Shown here piece after piece: positions 19,695 to 27,815 of a stretch of 64,000 bases of DNA. The notes beneath the pieces were generated by a model. It was given only the letters and a program-made list of their open reading frames with translations, ran no database searches and had not been told where the DNA came from. A program made the translations under genes and the position numbers. The stretch covers positions 62,001-126,000 of the forward strand of contig JADMJJ010000036.1 of assembly GCA_018780645.1 (NCBI GenBank). The letters run 5' to 3'. Each line of letters starts with the position of its first letter. The stretch's first letter is position 1. Source of the stretch: Burkholderiaceae bacterium (GTDB lineage: Bacteria; Pseudomonadota; Gammaproteobacteria; Burkholderiales; Burkholderiaceae_C).

Positions 19695-20764
19695 GCGGGC
19701 CTCCGGGTCATCATGTCGTGGAGGCGGCGCCGCAGCGCCGTCAGTCCCTGCAGCAGCTGGCCGGCCACGCCCTGCGGCGCGGTGATCAGCGCATGCAGCA
19801 GGGCAGCGCCAAAGAAGATGTCGGCCAGAAAGCCGCTGACGTTGTAGTCCGACAGCAGCGAGGGCACGGCCCGCATCAGCAGGCCGGCGATGATGGGCCC
19901 CAGCCAGTGGTAGACGCCGCCGACGACACTCAAGGCGAAGGTCATCACCGAGTCACCGGCGCCGAACGCGCGGCCGTCCAGCTGGCCCACGCCGCCGGCC
20001 AGCAGCGCACCGCTGACGCCGGCGCAAAAACCGGCCAGCCCGAAGGCCCAGGTCTGGTACAGCAGGATGTTGACGCCGGCACTGACGGCCGCCGCCTCGC
20101 CGCGGCGTATCAGCGCCCAGGAGCGGCCGGCCTTGGTGCGGCGGTGCAGCTCGATCAGGCTCAGCACCAGGGCCAGGCAGATCACGACGTAGCGGAAGTA
20201 AGCCTCGTCGGACGGCGCCAGCGCCGGGCGCGCCATCATCAGCCGCTCGCTGCCAACGACGCGGCCCAGCCAGCCCTCGCCGCCATCCGGAAAGCCGGTG
20301 GCGCTGATCACGACCTGAAAGCCGCCGGCCATCATCAGGGTGACCAGGGCCAGGTACAGCCCCTTCATGCGCAGCGCCGGCAGTCCGGCCAGCATGCCGA
20401 TCAGGCATGAGGTGGCCCCGGCAGCCAGCACGCACAGCTCGAAGGGCAGCTGCAGGCCGTGGCTGAGCCGCAGTGCGACCCAGCCGCCGGCGCCAAGCAG
20501 GGCGTGCTGGCACAAGGTCACCAGGCCCAGCTGCCCATAGAGCAGGGCCACGCCGGCGGCGGCCACGGCCAGCGCCATGGCCGAGATCAGGCTCTTGATC
20601 CAGTAGGCATTGGCCAGCCAGGGCAAAACAAGCGCCAGCAGGGACAGCAGCAACAGCATCGTCAGCCAGGAGCGGCGGGCCTCGCTGGCGGCGCGGGCCA
20701 GCGCCTGTTGCAGCCCGCCGGGGCCTGCGGCTGCGGGTGGGGAAAGGGTTTGCTCGTAAGACAT
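19691..20764 (-). CDS. livM: Branched-chain-type ABC transporter permease, LivM
   Basis: A 357-residue permease with about ten hydrophobic segments. Typical LivM features are ALLGAGGWVALRLSHG, GLPALRMKGLYLALVTLM and the EAA-like loop RRTKAGRSWALIRRGEAAAVSAGV. The ATG at 20764 is preceded in frame by a TTG three codons earlier, and no clear ribosome site separates them. It lies 15 bases downstream of the LivH-type gene. Confidence 0.92.
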   Translation of the reverse strand: MSYEQTLSPPAAAGPGGLQQALARAASEARRSWLTMLLLLSLLALVLPWLANAYWIKSLISAMALAVAAAGVALLYGQLGLVTLCQHALLGAGGWVALRLSHGLQLPFELCVLAAGATSCLIGMLAGLPALRMKGLYLALVTLMMAGGFQVVISATGFPDGGEGWLGRVVGSERLMMARPALAPSDEAYFRYVVICLALVLSLIELHRRTKAGRSWALIRRGEAAAVSAGVNILLYQTWAFGLAGFCAGVSGALLAGGVGQLDGRAFGAGDSVMTFALSVVGGVYHWLGPIIAGLLMRAVPSLLSDYNVSGFLADIFFGAALLHALITAPQGVAGQLLQGLTALRRRLHDMMTRRPA

Positions 20765-20779
20765 TGTCAACAACTGCTA

Positions 20780-21637
20780 TCAGGCCTTGCGTGCATCGCT
20801 GCGGAAGAAGAGGATGGCCGCCAGCGCCACCAGAAAGGGCACGGCCGTGCGGTAGGGGGCAAAACCCGGCACGGTGATGGCCAGTGCCTCCAGCACGCCG
20901 ATGCTGATGCCGGCCGCCACCGTCACCGGCAGCGAGTTCAGCCGGCCCAGGATGGCGGCGGCAAAGGCAGGTATCACCAGAAAGGTCAGCAAGGTGGCCT
21001 GCAACCGCACGATATTGGCCAGCAGCAGGCCGCAGACGCCGGCAAAGGCCCCCGACAGCACCCAGGCCACCGTGTCCACCTGCAGCACGCGAATGCCCAA
21101 GAGCGCACTCAGGTCGCGGTCATTGGCCAGCGCGCGCATCTTCAGGCCGATGCGGGTGCGGCTCAGGAGCAGGCCAATGCCCGCCATCATCGCCAGCGCC
21201 AGGGCCAGGCCCAGCACGCGGGTGTAGGTCAGCCGGACATCGGCGAACTCCAGCGCCTCGGCGTCGGTGGGCAGCACCAGGCGGCGCGGTTGTGCGCCCC
21301 AGTACCACTCGGTGAAGCCCATCACGATCAGCGCAAAGCCCAGCGTGCCTATGCTGCGTATCGTCGGGTCGCGGTGGGCCAGTTGCGGCGCCAGCAGCCG
21401 GCCATAGGCCAGCGACAGGGCCATCGCCGTGGCCACGGCGCTGGCCCAGGCCAGCCACTGCGGCCAGTCCTGGTCCAGCAAAGACCAGGCTACATAGGCG
21501 CCGATCGCGCCGAGCGCGCCGAAGGCGAAGTTCAGCACGCCCGACGAGCGGTACAGCACCACCAGACCCACCCCGGACAGGGCATAGACGGCGCCGATGC
21601 CCAGACCGGAGACCAGGAAAGGTAGCAGGTCCACCAT
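20780..21637 (-). CDS. livH: Branched-chain-type ABC transporter permease, LivH
   Basis: A 285-residue permease. The start GLGIGAVYALSGVGLVVLYRSSGVLNFAFGA is the family hallmark, followed by the loop RTRIGLKMRALANDRDLSALLGI. The gene is 3 bases downstream of the binding-protein gene. Confidence 0.93.
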   Translation of the reverse strand: MVDLLPFLVSGLGIGAVYALSGVGLVVLYRSSGVLNFAFGALGAIGAYVAWSLLDQDWPQWLAWASAVATAMALSLAYGRLLAPQLAHRDPTIRSIGTLGFALIVMGFTEWYWGAQPRRLVLPTDAEALEFADVRLTYTRVLGLALALAMMAGIGLLLSRTRIGLKMRALANDRDLSALLGIRVLQVDTVAWVLSGAFAGVCGLLLANIVRLQATLLTFLVIPAFAAAILGRLNSLPVTVAAGISIGVLEALAITVPGFAPYRTAVPFLVALAAILFFRSDARKA

Positions 21638-21640
21638 GGC

Positions 21641-22897
21641 TTACTTGATGCCCATCTTCTTCTCGTCGGCTCGGATGTCGGCCAGCTCGGGGTCATCGGC
21701 CGTCATGCAGCCGCCCGGGGCGATGGCCCAGGCGGTACCGGTGCTGGTGGCCATGGGTCCGCTGTTGTTGGCGTTGTGGCGGTTGCCGTTGCCGACGTAG
21801 AAGGGCTTGCACAGGATGTCGCTCTTGAAGCCGCTGACGGCGCGCAGCGCGTTGCTGACGGCGGCGCGATCGATCTTCTTGGGGTCCAGCTTCAGCATCG
21901 CCTCGGTGACCACGCGAGCGGCCAGGTAGCCTGCCTGCGAGAAGGTGTCGCGCGGGTCGGCCTTGTTGCCGTACTTGTCCATCAGCGCCAGCCAGTTCTT
22001 GTTGTCCGGGCCACCGGCCTCCAGCGGCTGGAACTCGAGATTGGTGTCGAAGTTGTTCTTCCAGTAGGCGCCTATGGCCTTGGGCACCTCGGTGTTGTAG
22101 GCCGGGGCGGACGACACGAAGTGGATCTTCTTGCCCAGGTTCTGCTGCTCGGCCGCGGCCAGCATGGGCACCAGAATGCCCTTGGGCACGTTCATGATGA
22201 TGACGTCGGGCTTCTTGCTGGCGGCCTGCAGCATCACCGAGGTGGCGTCGGCCGAACCCGGGTCGATGACGATGGTCTCGGACACCACGCCGTTCTTGGC
22301 GCCCCACTCCTTCGGGCCCTCGCAGGCCCAGTTGCCCAGGCTGGGGATGTTGGGAATGATGCAGACCATCTTCTTGGCGCCGTACTTCTTGGCCGCATAC
22401 ATGGCCGCGATGGTGCCGGACACACGCGGGCCCGAGTTGATCGGTGCATAGTTCTTGGCGTTGAAGCATTCGCGCGGCACGCCGACGCCGGCGATCACCA
22501 TCACGTCCTCCTGCGCATACATCTTGGCGTTGGCGCCGCACTCGACGAAGCTGGTGTTGCCGGCCATGGCCAGCACCTTGCGGTCCTTGACCAGCTTGGA
22601 GGCGACCTGGGTCGCCGTCTCCGGGTTCCACTGGTCGTCGGCAACGATGTACTCGACCGGCCGGCCATTGATGCCGCCGTTGGCGTTGACGCACTTGAAG
22701 TAGGCGGCGGCGGCGCCGGCCGCCGAGCTGAAGTCATCGGGCCCGGTCTTGCCGACCACGGCGCCGATGGGCAGCGGTTCGCCGGTGGCGGCCTTGCCGC
22801 TGTTCAGCCCGCAGCTGACGTTCTGTGCCCAGCCGGCGCCGCTCAGCGCAGCCAGACCCAGGGCCACGGGCAAAGCGCGTTGGATGAAGTGCTTCAT
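21641..22897 (-). CDS. Periplasmic binding protein of branched-chain type (Peripla_BP_6)
   Basis: A 418-residue binding protein. A signal peptide ends SGAGWAQ, then the first lobe contains PIGAVVGKTGPDDFSSAAGAAAAYFKCVN and GGINGRPVEYIVADDQ. GGAGA lies 8 bases before the ATG. It heads the transport genes after the aldehyde dehydrogenase. Members with this pattern often bind aromatic or alcohol-derived ligands rather than leucine; the ligand is unknown. Confidence 0.9.
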   Translation of the reverse strand: MKHFIQRALPVALGLAALSGAGWAQNVSCGLNSGKAATGEPLPIGAVVGKTGPDDFSSAAGAAAAYFKCVNANGGINGRPVEYIVADDQWNPETATQVASKLVKDRKVLAMAGNTSFVECGANAKMYAQEDVMVIAGVGVPRECFNAKNYAPINSGPRVSGTIAAMYAAKKYGAKKMVCIIPNIPSLGNWACEGPKEWGAKNGVVSETIVIDPGSADATSVMLQAASKKPDVIIMNVPKGILVPMLAAAEQQNLGKKIHFVSSAPAYNTEVPKAIGAYWKNNFDTNLEFQPLEAGGPDNKNWLALMDKYGNKADPRDTFSQAGYLAARVVTEAMLKLDPKKIDRAAVSNALRAVSGFKSDILCKPFYVGNGNRHNANNSGPMATSTGTAWAIAPGGCMTADDPELADIRADEKKMGIK

Positions 22898-22938
22898 ATT
22901 GCTTGTCTCCTGTTGTGGTTGTGTGGTGCGCTCTGGGC

Positions 22939-24444
22939 TCAGATGGCCATGCACACGCTTTTCAGCTCGGTGAAACTCTCGACGGCGGCGCGGCCGAGGT
23001 CGCGCCCATAACCCGATTGCTTGTAGCCGCCCAGCGGCAGCCCGTTGTCCAGCATGTTGTGGGTGTTGACCCAGACGGTGCCGGCCTTCAGGCGCGGAAT
23101 CAGCCGGTGCACGGCGGACAGGTCGTTGGACCAGATGCTGGCCGCCAGCCCCATCGGGTTGTCATTGGCCAGGCGCACGGCCTCGTCCACCTCGTCGAAG
23201 GGTATGACGACGATCACCGGGCCGAACACCTCTTCGCGCACGATGCGCATGCCGGCATGCACATCGGTCAGCACGGTGGGCTGCACGAAGTAGCCCCCGG
23301 CCAGCGCCCGCTCGCCGCCGGTGACCACGCGCGCGCCCTCGGCCCTGGCCTCGGCAATGAAGCCCAGCACACGCTCGAAATGGCGCTTCGAGGCCAAGGG
23401 ACCCAGCTGCGAGGTGGTGTCGAAGCCGGAACCAATCTTCAGTGACTGGGCCGCCTCGGCCAGACCCTGCAGCACAGGTTCGAAGATGGAGCGGTGCACG
23501 TAGAGCCGTGAGCCGGCGGTGCAGACCTGGCCCTGGTTGAAGAAGATGCCCATCGCCGCGCCAATGGCCGCCTTGGCCGGGTCGGCATCGGCCAACACGA
23601 TCATCGGTGACTTGCCGCCCAGCTCCAGCGTCATGCGCGCCATATTGTCGACGGCGGCATGGCCGATCTGCTTGCCCACGGCGGTGGAGCCGGTGAAGCT
23701 GATCTTGTTGACGTCCGGGTGGCGGGTCAGCGCCGCACCGGCCGTGTGGCCGCGGCCACAGACCACATTCAGCACGCCGGCCGGAAAGCCTGCCTGCATC
23801 ACCAGCTCGGCCAGGCGCAGCGCCGTCAGCGGTGTCTCCTCCGAGGGCTTGAGCACCACTGTGCAGCCGGCCGCCAGTGCGGGAGCAACCTTCCACAGCG
23901 CAATCGCCAGCGGGAAGTTCCAGGGCACGACCGCTGCCACCACGCCCACCGCCTCGCGCCGGGTGTAAGTGACGTACTGTGTGCCGGGCGGGCCGGGGAT
24001 GGACGGGTCCAAGGTCTGGCCCTCCAGCTTGGTGGCCCAGCCGGCCATATAGCGCACGAAGGCGGCACCGCTGCCGACATCGATCATCCGCGCAATCGCC
24101 TGCAGCTTGCCGCTTTGCAGGGTCTCCAGCGCGCTCAGCTCGTCAGCATGCTCTTCGATCAGCTGCGACAGCCTGTAGAGCAGGCGTTCGCGCTCGGCCG
24201 GCAGCATGGCCGACCAGGCCGAGCCCTCGAAGGTGCGGCGCGCGCTGGCCACGGCCAGCTCGACATCGCGCTCGTCGCTGTCCGACGCTTCGGCGACGAC
24301 CAGCTCGGTGGCTGGGTCAACCACGGGGGTGAACAGGCCCGAGGCCGCCGGGCAGGCGCGGCCGTCTATGAAGTTGTGGTGCCGGTGGCGCGCGAGAAAG
24401 CCGACCTTGGCAAGCTGTTCAAGCGATAGATCTCGCGGGTGCAT
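22939..24444 (-). CDS. NAD+-dependent aldehyde dehydrogenase (phenylacetaldehyde/FeaB-like)
   Basis: A 501-residue aldehyde dehydrogenase. Visible motifs are VVPWNFPLAIALWKVAPALAAGC, FTGSTAVGKQIG, LELGGKSPMIV and the nucleophile Cys in GQVCTAGSR. The start MHPRDLSLEQLA has AGGAG 7 bases upstream. The sequence is closest in style to phenylacetaldehyde or medium-chain aldehyde dehydrogenases. Together with the alcohol-type oxidoreductases at 27-29 kb it would turn an alcohol or amine-derived aldehyde into an acid. Confidence 0.9.
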   Translation of the reverse strand: MHPRDLSLEQLAKVGFLARHRHHNFIDGRACPAASGLFTPVVDPATELVVAEASDSDERDVELAVASARRTFEGSAWSAMLPAERERLLYRLSQLIEEHADELSALETLQSGKLQAIARMIDVGSGAAFVRYMAGWATKLEGQTLDPSIPGPPGTQYVTYTRREAVGVVAAVVPWNFPLAIALWKVAPALAAGCTVVLKPSEETPLTALRLAELVMQAGFPAGVLNVVCGRGHTAGAALTRHPDVNKISFTGSTAVGKQIGHAAVDNMARMTLELGGKSPMIVLADADPAKAAIGAAMGIFFNQGQVCTAGSRLYVHRSIFEPVLQGLAEAAQSLKIGSGFDTTSQLGPLASKRHFERVLGFIAEARAEGARVVTGGERALAGGYFVQPTVLTDVHAGMRIVREEVFGPVIVVIPFDEVDEAVRLANDNPMGLAASIWSNDLSAVHRLIPRLKAGTVWVNTHNMLDNGLPLGGYKQSGYGRDLGRAAVESFTELKSVCMAI

Positions 24445-24527
24445 GAAGGAACTCCTGGGTCTTTGGGGTGGGCGCGGTCCCTGGGCACTGTAGGCAGGGG
24501 CCCGGTGCGGCGCTTGTCTGGCAGCGC

Positions 24528-24620
24528 AGCCCGGATTGCACGGCGGTGCACCGGGTGCGGCCCCGCATTGCATGCGGGCTACGGGATGCGTAGCCCGGAT
24601 GAAGCGCAGCGCAATCCGGG
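24528..24620. repeat. Intergenic palindromic repeat cluster (CCCGGAT type)
   Basis: Three stem-loops in a row lie in the gap between the SphA-like gene and the aldehyde dehydrogenase: CCCGGATTGCAC...GTGCACCGGG (24531-24556), CCCGCATTGCATGCGGG (24561-24577) and TAGCCCGGAT...ATCCGGG (24591-24620). The last has the GTAGCCCGGATGAAGCGCAG core that I recognise as a widespread proteobacterial intergenic repeat. It may act as an mRNA-stabilising or attenuating element between the two genes. Confidence 0.65.
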
Positions 24621-24631
24621 ACTGCCGAGGC

Positions 24632-25519
24632 TCAGAACGGAATCGAGAACTTGACCTTCAGCGCCGTGCCCTCGGCCCGGTTCTTGACCGAGAAGTCCTT
24701 CTGCCACTTGGCGGTGATGAAGAAGCCCTTGCCGTTGTCGTACTTGATCGAGGGCCCGAAGCCCATCGCCTCGCCCTTGGCATTGGCCACCGTCGCGCCG
24801 TTCAGCTTGTCGGCCGTGACCTGCTGATAGACATAGCCGCCCACGCCGGCCACCCAGCCATTGCCGAAGCCGTAGCCCAGCGCATAGTCGAAGTGGAACT
24901 CCTGGCCGGACTTGTACTTCGTGTCGTTGTTCTCGGCATTGAAGTCGTAGTGGAACTTGATGTCGGCATTGATGCCCTGCGGCTGCACATAGCTGACGGC
25001 GATCAGCGGCTCCAGATTCCAGTAGTTGCGGCTGGTGTTGGCCAGATCGGTCTTCTTGTAGGAGCCGGTCGGCGCATTGACGTCCAGCGCGAACACATAG
25101 TGCAGATTGCCCTCGTGATAGCCGAGGCCGGGGCCGAACACGATGTCGCCCAGGCCTGTCTTGGTTTGGCTGCTTCCGGCCACGCTGACGTCCACATTGA
25201 GCAGCGGCACGATCACATGCCAGGCCAGCTGGCCGCCCAGGATCTTGGTGTCCGTGACCCAGACGAAACGCGGCGCAAACGCGCCGACCTTGACGTCGAA
25301 GGGCACGTTGATTCGGTCACCGTTGTTGTCACGCAGCTTGGTCAGCTGGTCGTAGCCACTGTAGGCCAGCCAGTAGGTGCCCGGGGGCGGCATCGCGCCC
25401 ACCAGATAGTTCTCGTTGCCGTTCGGATAGACCCCGCCGCCGCCCTCGGTGGCCTGGGCGTTGCCTGCCAACAGTGCTGCCGCAGCGGCGAGAATTATTG
25501 CGCTTATTTGACGTGCCAT
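24632..25519 (-). CDS. Outer membrane protein, SphA/MetA-like (phenol_MetA_deg family)
   Basis: A 295-residue beta-barrel protein. The signal peptide ends GNAQA-TEGG and it opens with the conserved GGGGVYPNGNENYLVGAMPPPGTY. It then has repeated amphipathic strands and ends in Phe (KVKFSIPF), typical for barrel assembly. The family occurs in operons for degradation of aromatic or hydrophobic compounds and probably aids their passage across the outer membrane. Confidence 0.88.
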   Translation of the reverse strand: MARQISAIILAAAAALLAGNAQATEGGGGVYPNGNENYLVGAMPPPGTYWLAYSGYDQLTKLRDNNGDRINVPFDVKVGAFAPRFVWVTDTKILGGQLAWHVIVPLLNVDVSVAGSSQTKTGLGDIVFGPGLGYHEGNLHYVFALDVNAPTGSYKKTDLANTSRNYWNLEPLIAVSYVQPQGINADIKFHYDFNAENNDTKYKSGQEFHFDYALGYGFGNGWVAGVGGYVYQQVTADKLNGATVANAKGEAMGFGPSIKYDNGKGFFITAKWQKDFSVKNRAEGTALKVKFSIPF

Positions 25520-25668
25520 GATGTCTCCTCTTGTTGATGAATGGGATCAGACAAGTCATCGTAGGAAGGGGAGGGGCGGGGCGCTTGACTGGCGACGCAA
25601 CGCCAAGTGGCCCTGGGTGCACAGCGCTGCAATGGGCGCTGTGGATCAAGTGGGCGGGCATCGGCCAC

Positions 25669-25690
25669 AAAAAAGCCGCCCGAAGGCGGC
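25669..25690 (-). terminator. Intrinsic terminator of the SDR-moaF-SnoaL transcript
   Basis: Read on the minus strand it is GCCGCC-TTCG-GGCGGC followed by six T. It has a perfect 6-bp GC stem with the stable TTCG loop and lies 50 bases after the SnoaL-like stop. It separates the upstream oxidative genes from the SphA-like gene, which therefore needs its own promoter. Confidence 0.9.
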
Positions 25691-25740
25691 TGTGAATTCG
25701 GACGATCCAGCCTGGACCTGGAGTCGCCCCACTCCTCACC

Positions 25741-26130
25741 TCATGTCATCGCCCGTGCCACCAGCAGGGTGTCGGTGAACTGCTCGAAGGCGCGGATCTT
25801 GCCGCCGTCGAGTTGCCACACGTGGACGACGCGTGCCTGCATGGCTTTGCCGGTCTTGCGGTAGGTGCCCGAGTAGGTGCCCACGCCGGCAATCGTTGCG
25901 CCGCCGTCGATCAGCGAGTCGAGCTTGAAGGTGTAGCCCTCCCACTCGCCGCCCAGCACCTTGAACACCTTGTCGATGATCTGCTGCGGGCCTACGTGCG
26001 TGCCTGCGCAGGGAAAGCCGGCGGCTTCGGTCCAGCGCACATCGGGGGCGACATCGGCCATCATCGCGGCGATGTCCTTGCGGTCGGAGGCGGCGTAGTG
26101 TTCCTGGATGATCTGCAGATTCGTGCGCAT
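25741..26130 (-). CDS. SnoaL-like / NTF2-fold protein
   Basis: A 129-residue small alpha+beta protein. An N-terminal helix (LQIIQEHYAASDRKDIAAMM) is followed by DVRWTEAAGFPCAGTHVG, and the end carries VVHVWQLDGGKIRAFEQFTDT. This is the usual SnoaL_2/NTF2 pattern. Members are isomerases, cyclases, hydratases or ligand binders. Its start shares a base with the moaF stop (TGATG), so the two are translationally coupled. Confidence 0.88.
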   Translation of the reverse strand: MRTNLQIIQEHYAASDRKDIAAMMADVAPDVRWTEAAGFPCAGTHVGPQQIIDKVFKVLGGEWEGYTFKLDSLIDGGATIAGVGTYSGTYRKTGKAMQARVVHVWQLDGGKIRAFEQFTDTLLVARAMT

Positions 26131-26927
26131 CAGACTGGCTCCTCGCCTGCGGTGTAGAAGGTCATCGAAGCCTTGCGCATGAAGGCGCCGGCCGGGTTGT
26201 TGGCAATCTCGCCGGCGCCGGTGACGCCCAGGAACTTGCCGGTGGAGCGGTCTGCCGCGAAGTTGAAGAAGAACACCGAGGCGACCGGAATCTTGAACTC
26301 GCGGAAGGTGAAGATGTACTGGTCGTCGTCGAACTTGTAGTAGCTCGCCAGGTCCACATCGCCATGGCCGCGCTGCACACCCACCAGGCACTGCCAGGCG
26401 TAGCGGCTGGAGCTCAGATAGGTGTGCTCGTAGGTGTGGCTCGGGCTGTAGGTCTGCCAGGTGCGCAGGCCTATCAGGTCGCGCGTCGGCGCGGGCACCG
26501 GGCCGGTGGCGGCCGATGGATCATCGCCCAGGGTGCCGACCCAGAAGTCCTGCGGCACGCGGGGTTCACCGCCGGCCGCTTCCGTGCTGATGATTTGGCA
26601 GCGTATCGCCAGCACGCGCAAGGTGCGGGTGTTGACGATCACCGTCAGCGCCTCCTGCGGACGCGAGGCCTGGGTGATGTCGATGAAGAAGGTGTCGGGG
26701 GCGACCTCGATCGCCTCGTACCAGTCTTCGCCATGACCATTGTGTTGGCCCTGCTCGGACCAGCTCAGGCGGTGCAGGTCGCTGGGGCTCAGGGTCAGCA
26801 CAAAGGCCGGCAGATGCAGCTTCAGCGTTTTTCCGACCAGGGCGGCCGAGGCTGGCAGGCGGTTGGTGGCGATGCCATCGGCGAAGTCGTCGTAGTTCTT
26901 CCAGCCGGCGGGGCGTTGCTTGCTCAT
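26130..26927 (-). CDS. moaF: MoaF-family protein (lipocalin-like, monoamine-regulon type)
   Basis: A 265-residue protein matching the two-domain MoaF family. The N-terminal half includes GKTLKLHLPAFVLTLSPSDLH and VAPDTFFIDITQ; the C-terminal half includes LIGLRTWQTYSPSHTYEHTY and FTFREFKIPVASVFFFNF. The family name comes from the monoamine-regulated moa operon of Klebsiella and is not an established molybdenum cofactor function. GGAG lies 5 bases before the ATG at 26927. It follows the short-chain dehydrogenase after 13 bases and overlaps the SnoaL-like gene. The biochemical role is unknown. Confidence 0.85.
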   Translation of the reverse strand: MSKQRPAGWKNYDDFADGIATNRLPASAALVGKTLKLHLPAFVLTLSPSDLHRLSWSEQGQHNGHGEDWYEAIEVAPDTFFIDITQASRPQEALTVIVNTRTLRVLAIRCQIISTEAAGGEPRVPQDFWVGTLGDDPSAATGPVPAPTRDLIGLRTWQTYSPSHTYEHTYLSSSRYAWQCLVGVQRGHGDVDLASYYKFDDDQYIFTFREFKIPVASVFFFNFAADRSTGKFLGVTGAGEIANNPAGAFMRKASMTFYTAGEEPV

Positions 26928-26940
26928 GGAGTCTCCGTTA

Positions 26941-27732
26941 TCAATCAGCAAAGGCAATCGTCGGTAGATCGACGGCGGAGGCGCCGCCGTCCACCATCAG
27001 CGAGGTGCCGGTGATCATGGCGGCCAGCGGCGAGGCCAGGAACAGCACGGCGTTGGCCACGTCGTCGGCCGTGGCGGCGCGGCGCATCGGCACGTTGCGG
27101 GTGACCTTGTCGTAGGCAGCATCCACATCAGCGAGCTGGTATTTGTCGATCAATACCTGCATCTGCTCGTCGGCCATCGCCGTGCGCACCCAGCCGGGGC
27201 AGACGGCGTTGACACGCACGCCCTGCGGGCCGTAGTCACGCGCCAGCGAGCGGGTCAGGCCGATCAGCGCATGCTTCATCGTCACATAGCCGACCACGCC
27301 CGGCCCGGCGAAGTGCCCGGCCAGCGAGGACAGGATGACGATATTGCCGCGCTGCGCGATCAGGTCGGGCATGGCCTCGCGGGCACAGACGAAGGCGGTG
27401 TCCAGGTTCAGGCGCGTGGCCTGGGCCCAGGAGTCGTCCGTCGTGTCAATCACATTGCCCATGCCGTGGCCTCCGGCATTGGCCACCAGCAGGTCGACCT
27501 TGCCGAAGGCTTCATGCGCCTGGGCCAGTGCCTTGCGCACGTCGGCCGCGTCGGCCGCATCGCCGGCCACCGCAATGCCGCCCAGGGGCCGGGCCACGGC
27601 CTGCAATGGCTCCAGCCGCCGCCCCATCAGCACCACCTTGGCGCCGGCTGCGGCCAGCTGCTGGGCCACGGCCGCGCCGATGCCGGTGCCGCCCCCGGTG
27701 ATGAAGGCCACCTTGCCCTGGAATGAAGTCAT
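26941..27732 (-). CDS. Short-chain dehydrogenase/reductase (SDR)
   Basis: A 263-residue NAD(P)-dependent oxidoreductase. It has the nucleotide-binding TGGGTGIG motif, the NAG segment (VANAGGH), catalytic Ser136 (ILSSLAG) and Tyr149-x3-Lys153 (YVTMK). A PGWVRTAM segment and a TGTSLMVDGGAS end are typical of classical SDRs. It heads the moaF-SnoaL unit and probably oxidises an alcohol or reduces a ketone intermediate. Confidence 0.93.
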   Translation of the reverse strand: MTSFQGKVAFITGGGTGIGAAVAQQLAAAGAKVVLMGRRLEPLQAVARPLGGIAVAGDAADAADVRKALAQAHEAFGKVDLLVANAGGHGMGNVIDTTDDSWAQATRLNLDTAFVCAREAMPDLIAQRGNIVILSSLAGHFAGPGVVGYVTMKHALIGLTRSLARDYGPQGVRVNAVCPGWVRTAMADEQMQVLIDKYQLADVDAAYDKVTRNVPMRRAATADDVANAVLFLASPLAAMITGTSLMVDGGASAVDLPTIAFAD

Positions 27733-27815
27733 GCTTGTTGTCTCCCGACTGCTGTTGATGCCGGCACTCTAGGGGCCGATGGCGACCGATGTTTGACTGA
27801 CAGTGCAGCCTCGCT

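Noticed and set aside
26130-26927. MoaF as evidence for a molybdenum cofactor gene cluster
   Set aside because: No other moa/moe/mob genes are present and the family name derives from a monoamine regulon. Context is catabolic.
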